Below are positions 6,149 to 11,882 of a DNA stretch of 11,882 bases, one piece after another. This DNA comes from Bdellovibrionales bacterium. Lineage in GTDB: Bacteria > Bdellovibrionota > UBA1018 > CAIMNF01. A model generated the notes under the pieces. The model did no database searches, was not told where the DNA came from, and worked only from the letters and a program-made list of their open reading frames with translations. The stretch covers positions 1-11,882 of the forward strand of contig CANGWP010000063.1 of the NCBI GenBank assembly GCA_947457605.1, in the 5' to 3' direction. The position numbers and the translations under genes were made by a program. Within the stretch, counting starts at the first letter, position 1. Each line of letters starts with the position of its first letter.

Positions 6149-8543
6149 GGTTGAGACGGGGTTCAAGTCGGAGTTCACGGACCCGGAAGCAAATCTGGTT
6201 CTGAAGAAAATTCGCGAGATTCATCCGAGTCTTGCGGAGAAAATCCGATGGATCCGGAAACTCAGGGTCACCTGGATGGAGATCGACGCTCCCCGTGACA
6301 AGGTGGTGCAGTCGATCCAGGCCGCTTTCAAGAATCGCGTGACAGACTGGGTGTTTACGGGCGACCTTCTTCCCTCGGCTGCGGGTTCAACCGGTACCCT
6401 CTATGATTTGATGCAGGAATCCCCGTTTCGACCAGGGGTTTTTCATGGAATTGAAAAACGAAAAAGACTCAATGTGCATGATGAGGAATCCCTCGTGATC
6501 CTCGATGCAATTCAAACCGTTCTTGGACGAAAATCAACTTCCGATCGCGTCGTTACAGGAGAGCTGCTGCTGCTCGAGGGGGCCAAGCTCATTCAGTCGG
6601 ATCTTGAATGGGTCGCCCGAAACTGGTTTGCGAGGGAACAGACGGAGTCATGGTCTCTTCTTTCCGAAGAAGAGCTGAAGCGCAATTCCAGATTTCAGGG
6701 AGAGCAGGTGGCAAAGTATCTGGCATCTCCCCATACCGCGGTCCGTTCCCGTCTTCTTCAATTTCGGGCGCCATCCCGCCCCCAGGATCTTCCAATCCAT
6801 TGGACGCGAATCAATGAATTGCTCCGCGTGAAAATGCCGGCAATCGGCTCAAAGGCATCGCTTTGTCAGGGGGATGAGTGGAGTTTCCTTTCGGACATGA
6901 GATTTTCTTCTGCAAAGCTCCAGATGGAGTCTTTGAATGAGACCGAGTTCCAGCTTTGTCGGCATCAACTGGACCATTTCGATCAAAGAGGCGAGATGCG
7001 ATTGCAGACCGTTCTGGGGGTTCTTCCGGAAAGAAACCGCCTTTGGAGAAGCGAGATCGAGGGTGAGTCGCCTCTCAAGGTCCGCGATGATTTTGAGATT
7101 GCGATTGAACGCGTTGCGGAATCCACCAATACCCCGCTTGCGGTCATGAAAGTTCTGGAGGAAAGTCACGAGTCCTTTCCTGCTTATTTTTGGACGGGGA
7201 GCGTGAGTCTTTTCAATCCGGCACTCCTACCGCCGAATCCGCGGGAAACCGGTTCCCTTTCAGAGTTGCTCTTTGTCGGATACGCCGATCAAGGGCTCAT
7301 TCGCAATCTGACGTTTCTGAGTGAAGTGAAATCCGTATTTCGTCATGCGATTCAGGGCGAGGCCATTGATTTCAGCATTCATGCGTCCGGACGAAGTCTG
7401 CTTCAGTGTTTGAAGGAAGGTCGCGGTCATCTGCAGTACGGGATGGATCTTCACATCGATTCAGTCACGGACTGGTTCAAACGATTCTTTGAGTCGGCAC
7501 TTTCCCTGGGATTCATCTGGGGAATCAATCCGGACAAAAAGGAGTGGCTGCTTCGGGAGCTTGATCTTCGCGGAATTCCGTGTCTTTCCTTTGGTACCAC
7601 CACGCTCACCGGAGACGTGAGAATTTTGGAAGGAGGATCGGTGAAGGCGGGGGCCACGATTCAGGAATTCTTCGGGGTCCATGGCTCGAATGAAACCCGC
7701 GAGGAAGCTTTGCTGAATGAGCCGCTTTTTTTGCGGGAAGAACGCAAGCAGCCGGGACAATTCCGGAATCGTTTTGCGACCGAGGAGTTGATCCTGAAGC
7801 CCGAATCCTTTCATGCTTCCGTTGCCACGCCCATCGTAGTGAGGCCTTCGCTGGATTCGTGGTCGGGTCTTATGGTTCTCTCCGACCTCGTGGATCAGGA
7901 GTTTGATTCCAAACACCTCGACTACCTGCTTCGAAAATGTACCGCCATGGGTGGGCAGATCAATTCCATCCAAGTGTCCTATTTGAACGGGCTCCGGGAA
8001 TGGTCCAAGATCCTGAAAAAGGTTGAACGGGAATACGGGATCCAGGTTTCTGAAATCGAGTTTGCTCATGAGCCCGACGTTCAGGCGCATTGGATGGCGA
8101 TCCAGGTGGTTGCAAAAGTCTCTGACATTCGTACTGTGAGAACCGAGGAACTGAAATTCACCCAAGACCGCATCTACTGGCTGCCCGGTGATTTCGAGCA
8201 ACCCGGCACGCGCTGGCTTGCAGGGTTCGAAGGGCGCTACCAGACCGGACTTCATAGTGCGGTGGCGATCGAGTCCACCGAAGATCCCGCAAAAGGTGTT
8301 GTCGATGCGCTTTCTTTTGCTCTGAAAAAGCGGAAGCTCGGGGCAGAGATCCGGCTTCAGCACCATTTCCCGGGAGGTTTTTTTGTGAGTGTGAGCGAGA
8401 ACGAGCGCTACGCGATCGAAGAAGAGTGGCGTGTTCTCGGTGTGGAGTTCGAGTTTGTGGGTCGAGTCACCTCCACTCCGTATCTGGTCATTCGAAATGA
8501 GGCGGATCAGGTTGAGACCATTTCCATCGAGGACATTTTATGA
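6138..8543 (+). CDS. Divergent PurSL-like (FGAM synthase) protein, predicted inactive
   Basis: An 801-residue protein resembling the fused PurS-PurL form of FGAM synthase, usually about 950-1000 residues in lineages with a separate PurQ. Residues 1-75 look like PurS (TDPEANLVLKKI, then IRWIRKLRVTWMEID). Residues about 97-175 are the second PurS-like repeat, beginning FRPGV where active enzymes read RPGVTDN. Further on, VAKYLASPHTAVRSRL to WTRINELLRVK (191-232) aligns with the segment that carries WSEHCKHK in active enzymes. FFESALSLGFIWGINPDKKE (from 450) aligns with the SESQER(M) stretch, and the C-terminus ends in the usual GRVTSTPYLVI. The SEHC, ESHNHPSA, GENAGV and SESQER motifs of ATP/FGAR binding are all missing, so FGAM synthesis is unlikely. 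It overlaps the PurC-like gene by 11 bases and the PurQ-like gene by 4. The reading frame is intact. Confidence 0.75.
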   Translation: MFCRVETGFKSEFTDPEANLVLKKIREIHPSLAEKIRWIRKLRVTWMEIDAPRDKVVQSIQAAFKNRVTDWVFTGDLLPSAAGSTGTLYDLMQESPFRPGVFHGIEKRKRLNVHDEESLVILDAIQTVLGRKSTSDRVVTGELLLLEGAKLIQSDLEWVARNWFAREQTESWSLLSEEELKRNSRFQGEQVAKYLASPHTAVRSRLLQFRAPSRPQDLPIHWTRINELLRVKMPAIGSKASLCQGDEWSFLSDMRFSSAKLQMESLNETEFQLCRHQLDHFDQRGEMRLQTVLGVLPERNRLWRSEIEGESPLKVRDDFEIAIERVAESTNTPLAVMKVLEESHESFPAYFWTGSVSLFNPALLPPNPRETGSLSELLFVGYADQGLIRNLTFLSEVKSVFRHAIQGEAIDFSIHASGRSLLQCLKEGRGHLQYGMDLHIDSVTDWFKRFFESALSLGFIWGINPDKKEWLLRELDLRGIPCLSFGTTTLTGDVRILEGGSVKAGATIQEFFGVHGSNETREEALLNEPLFLREERKQPGQFRNRFATEELILKPESFHASVATPIVVRPSLDSWSGLMVLSDLVDQEFDSKHLDYLLRKCTAMGGQINSIQVSYLNGLREWSKILKKVEREYGIQVSEIEFAHEPDVQAHWMAIQVVAKVSDIRTVRTEELKFTQDRIYWLPGDFEQPGTRWLAGFEGRYQTGLHSAVAIESTEDPAKGVVDALSFALKKRKLGAEIRLQHHFPGGFFVSVSENERYAIEEEWRVLGVEFEFVGRVTSTPYLVIRNEADQVETISIEDIL

Positions 8544-9280
8544 GCAGCAAATATCGCGCACTCATTCTTTCGGCGCCCGGAAGCCGGGGCGAGCGGCATT
8601 TTGAGCATGGATTGAATTCAGTTGGATTTGATTCGGAAGTGCTCAGTGTGGCTGACATTGTCGATTACCGCATTGACCTTGATCAGCTCTGTCTGAAGTA
8701 CAAGGTTCTCGTGGTCACGGGAGGCAACACGTATTCTTCGGTACTCGGAGGCGGAAAGGTTTTCGCACTCAAGATGCAGCATCTGTTTCGTTGGAATCTT
8801 CAGAAGTTTGCGGAGCGAGGGGGGCTGGTCCTTGGTGTCGGTACAGGGTTTCAAGCGCTTCTTCACATGAATGTGTTTGGAGATGATTTTACGTTACGAC
8901 TGAATGAAACCGCGCAAACCGAGAACCGCTGGGTGAAGGCGGTACCGATTGGCAATCGCTGCATCTGGCTCAAGGAGATGGGAACCATCGAGCTGCCGTT
9001 GAACCTGAAAGATACGGATTTTGTGATCGAGCCCGGTGCGTTTGTGGAGGCCAAGGGCAAGATCGAGCGCTTGGGACTTGCCTGTCTGAAGACGGGCGAG
9101 CAGGAAAAGATCATTGGTCTATGTGATCCATCGGGTCGGATTTTCGGTCTGACTCCGCATCCCGAGTATTTCTTGAACTGGACCAATGCCGAGGACTGGT
9201 TCATGAACCCGACTCGGGCGGCAGCTCCCGGTCAGGGGTTTGCGATTTTTGAAAATGCCGCGAAATATTGCGAGCAATGA
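8540..9280 (+). CDS. PurQ-like class I glutamine amidotransferase homologue lacking the catalytic Cys
   Basis: A 246-residue protein clearly related to PurQ, the glutaminase subunit that feeds ammonia to FGAM synthase. Conserved features include LILSAPGSRGE (compare LRAPGTNCD), VVTGGNTYSSVLGGG (compare LPGGFSYGDDLGAG), FAERGGLVLGVGTGFQALL, and LCDPSGRIFGLTPHPEYF. The nucleophile elbow GICNGFQ of active PurQ reads GVGTGFQ here (residues 99-105), so the catalytic Cys is Gly101. His207 and Glu209 of the triad remain in PHPE. The HGEG substrate loop is also changed, to LKDTD. Glutamine hydrolysis by the known mechanism should be impossible. A structural, ligand-binding or regulatory role with the PurSL-like partner is inferred. 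The start overlaps the upstream stop (ATGA). The stop lies 10 bases from the convergent gsk stop. Confidence 0.88.
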   Translation: MSSKYRALILSAPGSRGERHFEHGLNSVGFDSEVLSVADIVDYRIDLDQLCLKYKVLVVTGGNTYSSVLGGGKVFALKMQHLFRWNLQKFAERGGLVLGVGTGFQALLHMNVFGDDFTLRLNETAQTENRWVKAVPIGNRCIWLKEMGTIELPLNLKDTDFVIEPGAFVEAKGKIERLGLACLKTGEQEKIIGLCDPSGRIFGLTPHPEYFLNWTNAEDWFMNPTRAAAPGQGFAIFENAAKYCEQ

Positions 9281-9290
9281 TGTTTCGGCT

Positions 9291-10589
9291 TTACTTCGCC
9301 CAGTAGGCCTCATCAAGGCTTTCTTCTTTTTCCGGCAATCCCCGGAAGAGCCGTGGGGAATTTCGAGACAGGATCTCGAAGCTCACGCGATTTGAATATT
9401 TGCAAATCTGCGCAAGCGAGGAATAGGTGAGGTACGGAGCCGCGTGCTTCGGACTGTTCGGGATTTTGCTGAAATGGTAGCGGTTTGCGGCCATGTCATG
9501 AAGAAGAGCGGCAAGTGCGCCGTCTCCTGCGCCATTGGTGTTTCGGATCTCGACCGGCCCGCCCATGAACGGATTGATGTGCGAATAGATCGACACCGGA
9601 GCTTCGCAATCCGACCTTCGCATGGCCCGCGAGTATTCATACTGGTTGTAGTTCACAATCGATTTGGTGTGGAGTTCGTGTTTGGTGAGGCGTGCGAACT
9701 TTTGATCCACAATCGCTCCGATGTAGAGACCCTGTGCCCCGACCGTAAGAAGGGCCAGGTCCGTGATTTGGAGAGCATCCTGAAGCGAGAGAAGCGGGTC
9801 CTCGATTCCGGTGAGCGCCCGAGCCTCGTCATGGTTCATGGCAAGGACATTGACATGATCCGCAATGAACATTTTGAAGAATGAGGATTTTTCGGCAACC
9901 AGCCCACTGGTTCCGAGTGTCAGCACAATCGGAACATTTGCGGCTTTTGCGATTTCACAGGCGCGCAGGGTTGCCTTGAAAATCGGCGCGGTATCATCGC
10001 GCAAGATGTACGCCGAAATCAGGAGCGCGCATGACCGCTCGATCAAGGCGGCTGGGATGTAGTCCGGGCTCAAATCGTTCATGCAACCTTTTGAGATTCC
10101 AAACGTGCGCTCGCCATCCGGAGTGATAAAGCACATGGCTCGACCCATGGGCGAGGGGCAAGGCTGCAGGTGATTGAGGTCGACTTTTGAGGAAGTGGAG
10201 GCGATGTACTTGAAAGAGTAATCACCGACCGTGATTTGTTTTGAAATCGCACCCAGGAGCACCGCACGCTCGTCCGAGAGCACTGAAAAATTGTGGAGGG
10301 TGTTGCCTACGGTTCCACCTGCAAACTCTCCGTGAATTCGCTTCTCTGCCCTGAGTCTTTCGTAGATTTCATCACAAAGCCGGTGGTCGATCAGTTGGGA
10401 TTGGCCTTTTTGGAGACGGTATTCTTCGAGGAAGGAATCTTCGACCTGGCACTCGATGTCGACCAGGAGCTGATCGATTCCGATTACGTGGAAAGAGCTA
10501 TCGGTCATGAAGTTGTGATCGATGTTGACCCGATCCTTTTCGGTGACCGGGAAGTAGTGTTTGCTCTTTCGTCTGCCGGGAAATTTCAT
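9291..10589 (-). CDS. gsk: Inosine-guanosine kinase
   Basis: A 432-residue PfkB-family nucleoside kinase very close to E. coli Gsk (434 residues). It phosphorylates inosine and guanosine to IMP and GMP in purine salvage, in the cytoplasm. The N-terminus MKFPGRRKSKHYFPV fixes the start at 10589; the open frame extends 19 codons further upstream without matching the family. Visible signatures are VIGIDQLLVDIE, HGEFAGGTVGNTLHNFSVL, the LAMNHDEARALTG segment, FNQYEYSRAMR-like NYNQYEYSRAM, and the PfkB catalytic motif NTNGAGDGA with Asp356. AAAGGA lies about 10 bases before the ATG. It is downstream of the pseudouridine synthase gene on the same strand, with 123 bases between them. It converges on the PurCLQ-like genes, which puts purine salvage next to remodelled purine synthesis genes. 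Confidence 0.97.
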   Translation of the reverse strand: MKFPGRRKSKHYFPVTEKDRVNIDHNFMTDSSFHVIGIDQLLVDIECQVEDSFLEEYRLQKGQSQLIDHRLCDEIYERLRAEKRIHGEFAGGTVGNTLHNFSVLSDERAVLLGAISKQITVGDYSFKYIASTSSKVDLNHLQPCPSPMGRAMCFITPDGERTFGISKGCMNDLSPDYIPAALIERSCALLISAYILRDDTAPIFKATLRACEIAKAANVPIVLTLGTSGLVAEKSSFFKMFIADHVNVLAMNHDEARALTGIEDPLLSLQDALQITDLALLTVGAQGLYIGAIVDQKFARLTKHELHTKSIVNYNQYEYSRAMRRSDCEAPVSIYSHINPFMGGPVEIRNTNGAGDGALAALLHDMAANRYHFSKIPNSPKHAAPYLTYSSLAQICKYSNRVSFEILSRNSPRLFRGLPEKEESLDEAYWAK

Positions 10590-10637
10590 CGCACTTTGGT
10601 CCTTTGGGAGTGGGGAGAGAGTAGTGGAGAGGGGCCG

Positions 10638-10666
10638 ATTTTTCAATCAAAAACTGATGAAATCAA
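10638..10666 (-). promoter_or_regulatory. Candidate gsk promoter
   Basis: On the minus strand TTGATT (10666-10661) and AAAAAT (10643-10638) are separated by 17 bases, a plausible -35/-10 pair (4/6 at -10). It would give a leader of about 40 bases carrying the AAAGGA ribosome site, in contrast to the leaderless-type layout elsewhere in the window. Placement was by eye. Confidence 0.35.
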
Positions 10667-10669
10667 TCA
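10643..10669. repeat. Two TCAATCA direct repeats exactly 20 bases apart in the gsk promoter region
   Basis: TCAATCA occurs at 10643-10649 and 10663-10669. The 20-base period is close to two helical turns, so both copies face the same side of the DNA, and they overlap both boxes of the candidate gsk promoter. This could be a two-site operator. The words are short, so chance is possible. Confidence 0.3.
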
Positions 10670-10712
10670 GGAATGTGGGGTGCTTTTTGCTCAATGAGGC
10701 TGGTTGATTTTC

Positions 10713-11348
10713 CTAAAGAGGTTCTTTGGTTTTGATTTTGAGTGGCTTCCTTGAGATCGGGTGAATGAACTCAAGCTCGGAGGCTTGGAGCATGAGGCGG
10801 GGAGTACCTTTGAAAAAGCCAGACCATGGTTCGGGGTTTCCGTACAAGGGATCTCCGACCAGGGCGTGTCCGATCGAATCAAAATGGCGTCTGATTTGGT
10901 GAAAGCGTCCCGTGTAAGGATGAATTTCCACCAGGCTGAACCCTCGTCCGGATTTCAGGCGGGTGTAGTCGGTTCGGGCGGATTCGGTCTCATCGGTTTT
11001 GTTCTTTTTCAAGGGGGTCTTGATGCAGCCCTTGGAGGGCGTCTCGCCCACGCACCATGCATGGTAGGTCTTCTTCACTTTGTGTTCCTTGAAAAGGCGG
11101 GTGAAGGCTGCGGCACTTTTTGGATCGAGGGCAAACAAGACGAGGCCCGACGTATCCGCATCGATCCGGTGAACCGGAAACAGTCGCTGATTCAGCTGAT
11201 CCTCGAGCAGCTCCTTCAGTCCTGGAGCATTTCCGCCGCGCGATTCGCGGTAGGTGGAGATTCCGTGGGGCTTATGAGCACAGAGGCAGAAGGAGTCGCG
11301 ATGGATCACCTTGAACTTGAGTGGAGGTTTGGAGGAGCCCGTGTTCAT
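10713..11348 (-). CDS. RluA-family pseudouridine synthase
   Basis: A 211-residue enzyme of the RluA family, which isomerises specific uridines in rRNA or tRNA to pseudouridine. The catalytic motif is HRIDADTSG with Asp63, preceded by the HKPHGISTYR segment (25-34). YTGRFHQIRRHF and DPLYG follow in the order expected for the family. There is no N-terminal S4 RNA-binding domain, so it resembles the short RluA/TruC types. The exact target uridine cannot be assigned. A promoter-like pair ends 8 bases before the ATG and overlaps the promoter of the divergent aminotransferase gene. The stop is followed by 123 bases and then gsk on the same strand. Confidence 0.92.
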   Translation of the reverse strand: MNTGSSKPPLKFKVIHRDSFCLCAHKPHGISTYRESRGGNAPGLKELLEDQLNQRLFPVHRIDADTSGLVLFALDPKSAAAFTRLFKEHKVKKTYHAWCVGETPSKGCIKTPLKKNKTDETESARTDYTRLKSGRGFSLVEIHPYTGRFHQIRRHFDSIGHALVGDPLYGNPEPWSGFFKGTPRLMLQASELEFIHPISRKPLKIKTKEPL

Positions 11349-11356
11349 TTCATCGC

Positions 11357-11385
11357 ACTATACATGAAACGCGCCTTTCTGCTAA
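11357..11385 (-). promoter_or_regulatory. Candidate promoter of the pseudouridine synthase gene
   Basis: On the minus strand TTAGCA (11385-11380), 17 bases, then TATAGT (11362-11357), a 5/6 match to a -10 box. It ends 8 bases before the ATG at 11348. A leader of about 1-2 bases is implied. It lies within the divergent rocD promoter. Confidence 0.5.
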
Positions 11386-11388
11386 AAG
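11359..11388 (+). promoter_or_regulatory. Candidate rocD promoter (leaderless geometry)
   Basis: TATACA (11359-11364), 18 bases, then TAAAAG (11383-11388) preceded by TGC as in an extended -10. It ends 6 bases before the ATG at 11395. Its -35 overlaps the -10 of the divergent gene and its -10 overlaps the other -35, so only one polymerase could bind at a time. Confidence 0.4.
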
Positions 11389-11394
11389 AAGTCC

Positions 11395-11882
11395 ATGCAT
11401 TTGAGCGAAAAAGCAAAACGTCTGATTGATCTCGAAAACCGGTATGGTGGGAAGAACTACGCTCCGCTTGAAGTGGTCCTGACCAAAGGACAGGGGGCAA
11501 AGGTCTGGGATGTGGATGGCAAGGAGTACCTCGACTTTCTGTCCGCGTACAGTGCGGTCAATCAGGGACACGCGCACCCAAAGATCGTAGCGGCACTTAC
11601 CGAGCAAGCCTCCCGACTTACGCTCACCTCGCGAGCCTTTTATAACGATCGTCTGGGAGAGTTTGAAAAGTGGCTCTGCGAGCTGTTGGGATTTGATCGC
11701 CTGATTCCCATGAACTCGGGCGCAGAGGCTGTCGAGACCGCAATGAAGCTGGCCCGTCGCTGGGGCTATGATGTGAAAAAGATTCCAGAGAATCAGGCCA
11801 AGATCATCGTGTGCGAGGGGAATTTTCACGGGCGCACCCTTGGAATCCTTTCTGCATCGACCGACCCGGCTTCCCGGGGCGG
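11395..11882 (+). CDS. rocD: Ornithine aminotransferase (ornithine-oxo-acid transaminase), N-terminal part
   Basis: The gene runs off the right edge; 162 residues are visible of an expected 400 or so. It is a class III PLP aminotransferase that converts ornithine and 2-oxoglutarate to glutamate semialdehyde and glutamate, linking arginine, ornithine and proline metabolism. The OAT-specific stretch YLDFLSAYSAVNQGHAHPKI, the segment LTSRAFYND and the cofactor phosphate-binding NSGAEAVE (107-114) are present. GNFHGRT (142-148) and the OAT-like KIPENQAKIIV just before it also fit. The PLP lysine lies beyond the window. Acetylornithine and GABA aminotransferases are relatives, but the AYSAVNQGH and SRAFYN words point to OAT. 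The ATG at 11395 has only a weak AGAAG very close to it, and promoter-like boxes end 6 bases upstream. Confidence 0.93.
   Translation, partial: MHLSEKAKRLIDLENRYGGKNYAPLEVVLTKGQGAKVWDVDGKEYLDFLSAYSAVNQGHAHPKIVAALTEQASRLTLTSRAFYNDRLGEFEKWLCELLGFDRLIPMNSGAEAVETAMKLARRWGYDVKKIPENQAKIIVCEGNFHGRTLGILSASTDPASRG

Noticed and set aside
6655..6674. Perfect 8-bp hairpin CTCTTCTT-TCCG-AAGAAGAG
   Set aside because: It lies inside the PurSL-like coding region and encodes the Leu/Ser/Glu-rich stretch SLLSEEEL. Glu-rich coding after Ser/Leu codons produces such complementarity by chance, and nothing places a regulatory site here.
7461..8366. Long open frame (301 codons) on the minus strand inside the PurSL-like gene
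   Set aside because: It is fully antisense to a longer frame with recognisable PurS/PurL signatures. Its translation shows no family pattern, and no ribosome site or promoter stands out.
4961..9280. Ordinary purine biosynthesis genes purC, purL and purQ
   Set aside because: The family resemblance is real, but the catalytic Cys of PurQ and the core motifs of PurL and PurC are absent, so assigning the normal gene symbols would mislead.
11350..11829. Minus-strand frame (159 codons) opposite rocD
   Set aside because: It is antisense to the clear ornithine aminotransferase sequence and would run through the divergent promoter region.

Overview
The window is dense bacterial DNA with short intergenic gaps, several overlapping start/stop pairs and ordinary housekeeping genes. 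The gene content fits a Gram-negative bacterium: an SrkA-type kinase, an Escherichia coli-like inosine-guanosine kinase, and a secreted protein with a Sec signal peptide. A Bdellovibrionota/Oligoflexia or deltaproteobacterial background is my guess from the overall flavour (fused PurSL-type architecture, mixed gene content). The sequence alone does not prove it.

Layout. (1) 2-2020, plus strand: the 3' part of srkA, then a fold-type I (class V) aminotransferase and a small thioredoxin-like [2Fe-2S] ferredoxin, all overlapping, so probably one transcript. (2) 2034-3338: serS with its own promoter. (3) 3446-4626: a promoter, a small secreted four-cysteine protein and a nitroreductase with a 4-base start/stop overlap. 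(4) 4630-9280: a possible terminator, a perfect 19-base palindrome, a 75-residue DUF3820/ExoX-C-like protein, then three consecutive genes that look like purC, a fused purS-purL, and purQ. (5) 9291-11348, minus strand: gsk (inosine-guanosine kinase) and an RluA-family pseudouridine synthase. (6) 11395 to the end, plus strand: the 5' part of an ornithine aminotransferase gene, transcribed divergently from the pseudouridine synthase gene.

The most interesting part is 4961-9280. Its three products keep the length, fold signatures and gene order of a de novo purine purC-purSL-purQ operon, but each has lost the residues needed for the known reaction. The PurQ-like protein has Gly where the nucleophilic Cys should be. 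The PurSL-like protein has lost the SEHC-type and SESQER-type motifs. The PurC-like protein has lost the GKVRD, VRGYL-GS, DTKFEFG and DE-TPDSSR motifs. The reading frames are intact and tightly coupled (11- and 4-base overlaps), so this looks like a maintained set of pseudoenzymes or a repurposed pathway rather than debris. It converges on gsk, a purine salvage gene, with only 10 bases between them.

A second theme is that several genes have a promoter-like -35/-10 pair ending only 6-8 bases before the ATG, and no Shine-Dalgarno sequence. This suggests leaderless transcripts for serS, the secreted protein, possibly the PurC-like gene and the ornithine aminotransferase, and a near-leaderless transcript for the pseudouridine synthase.
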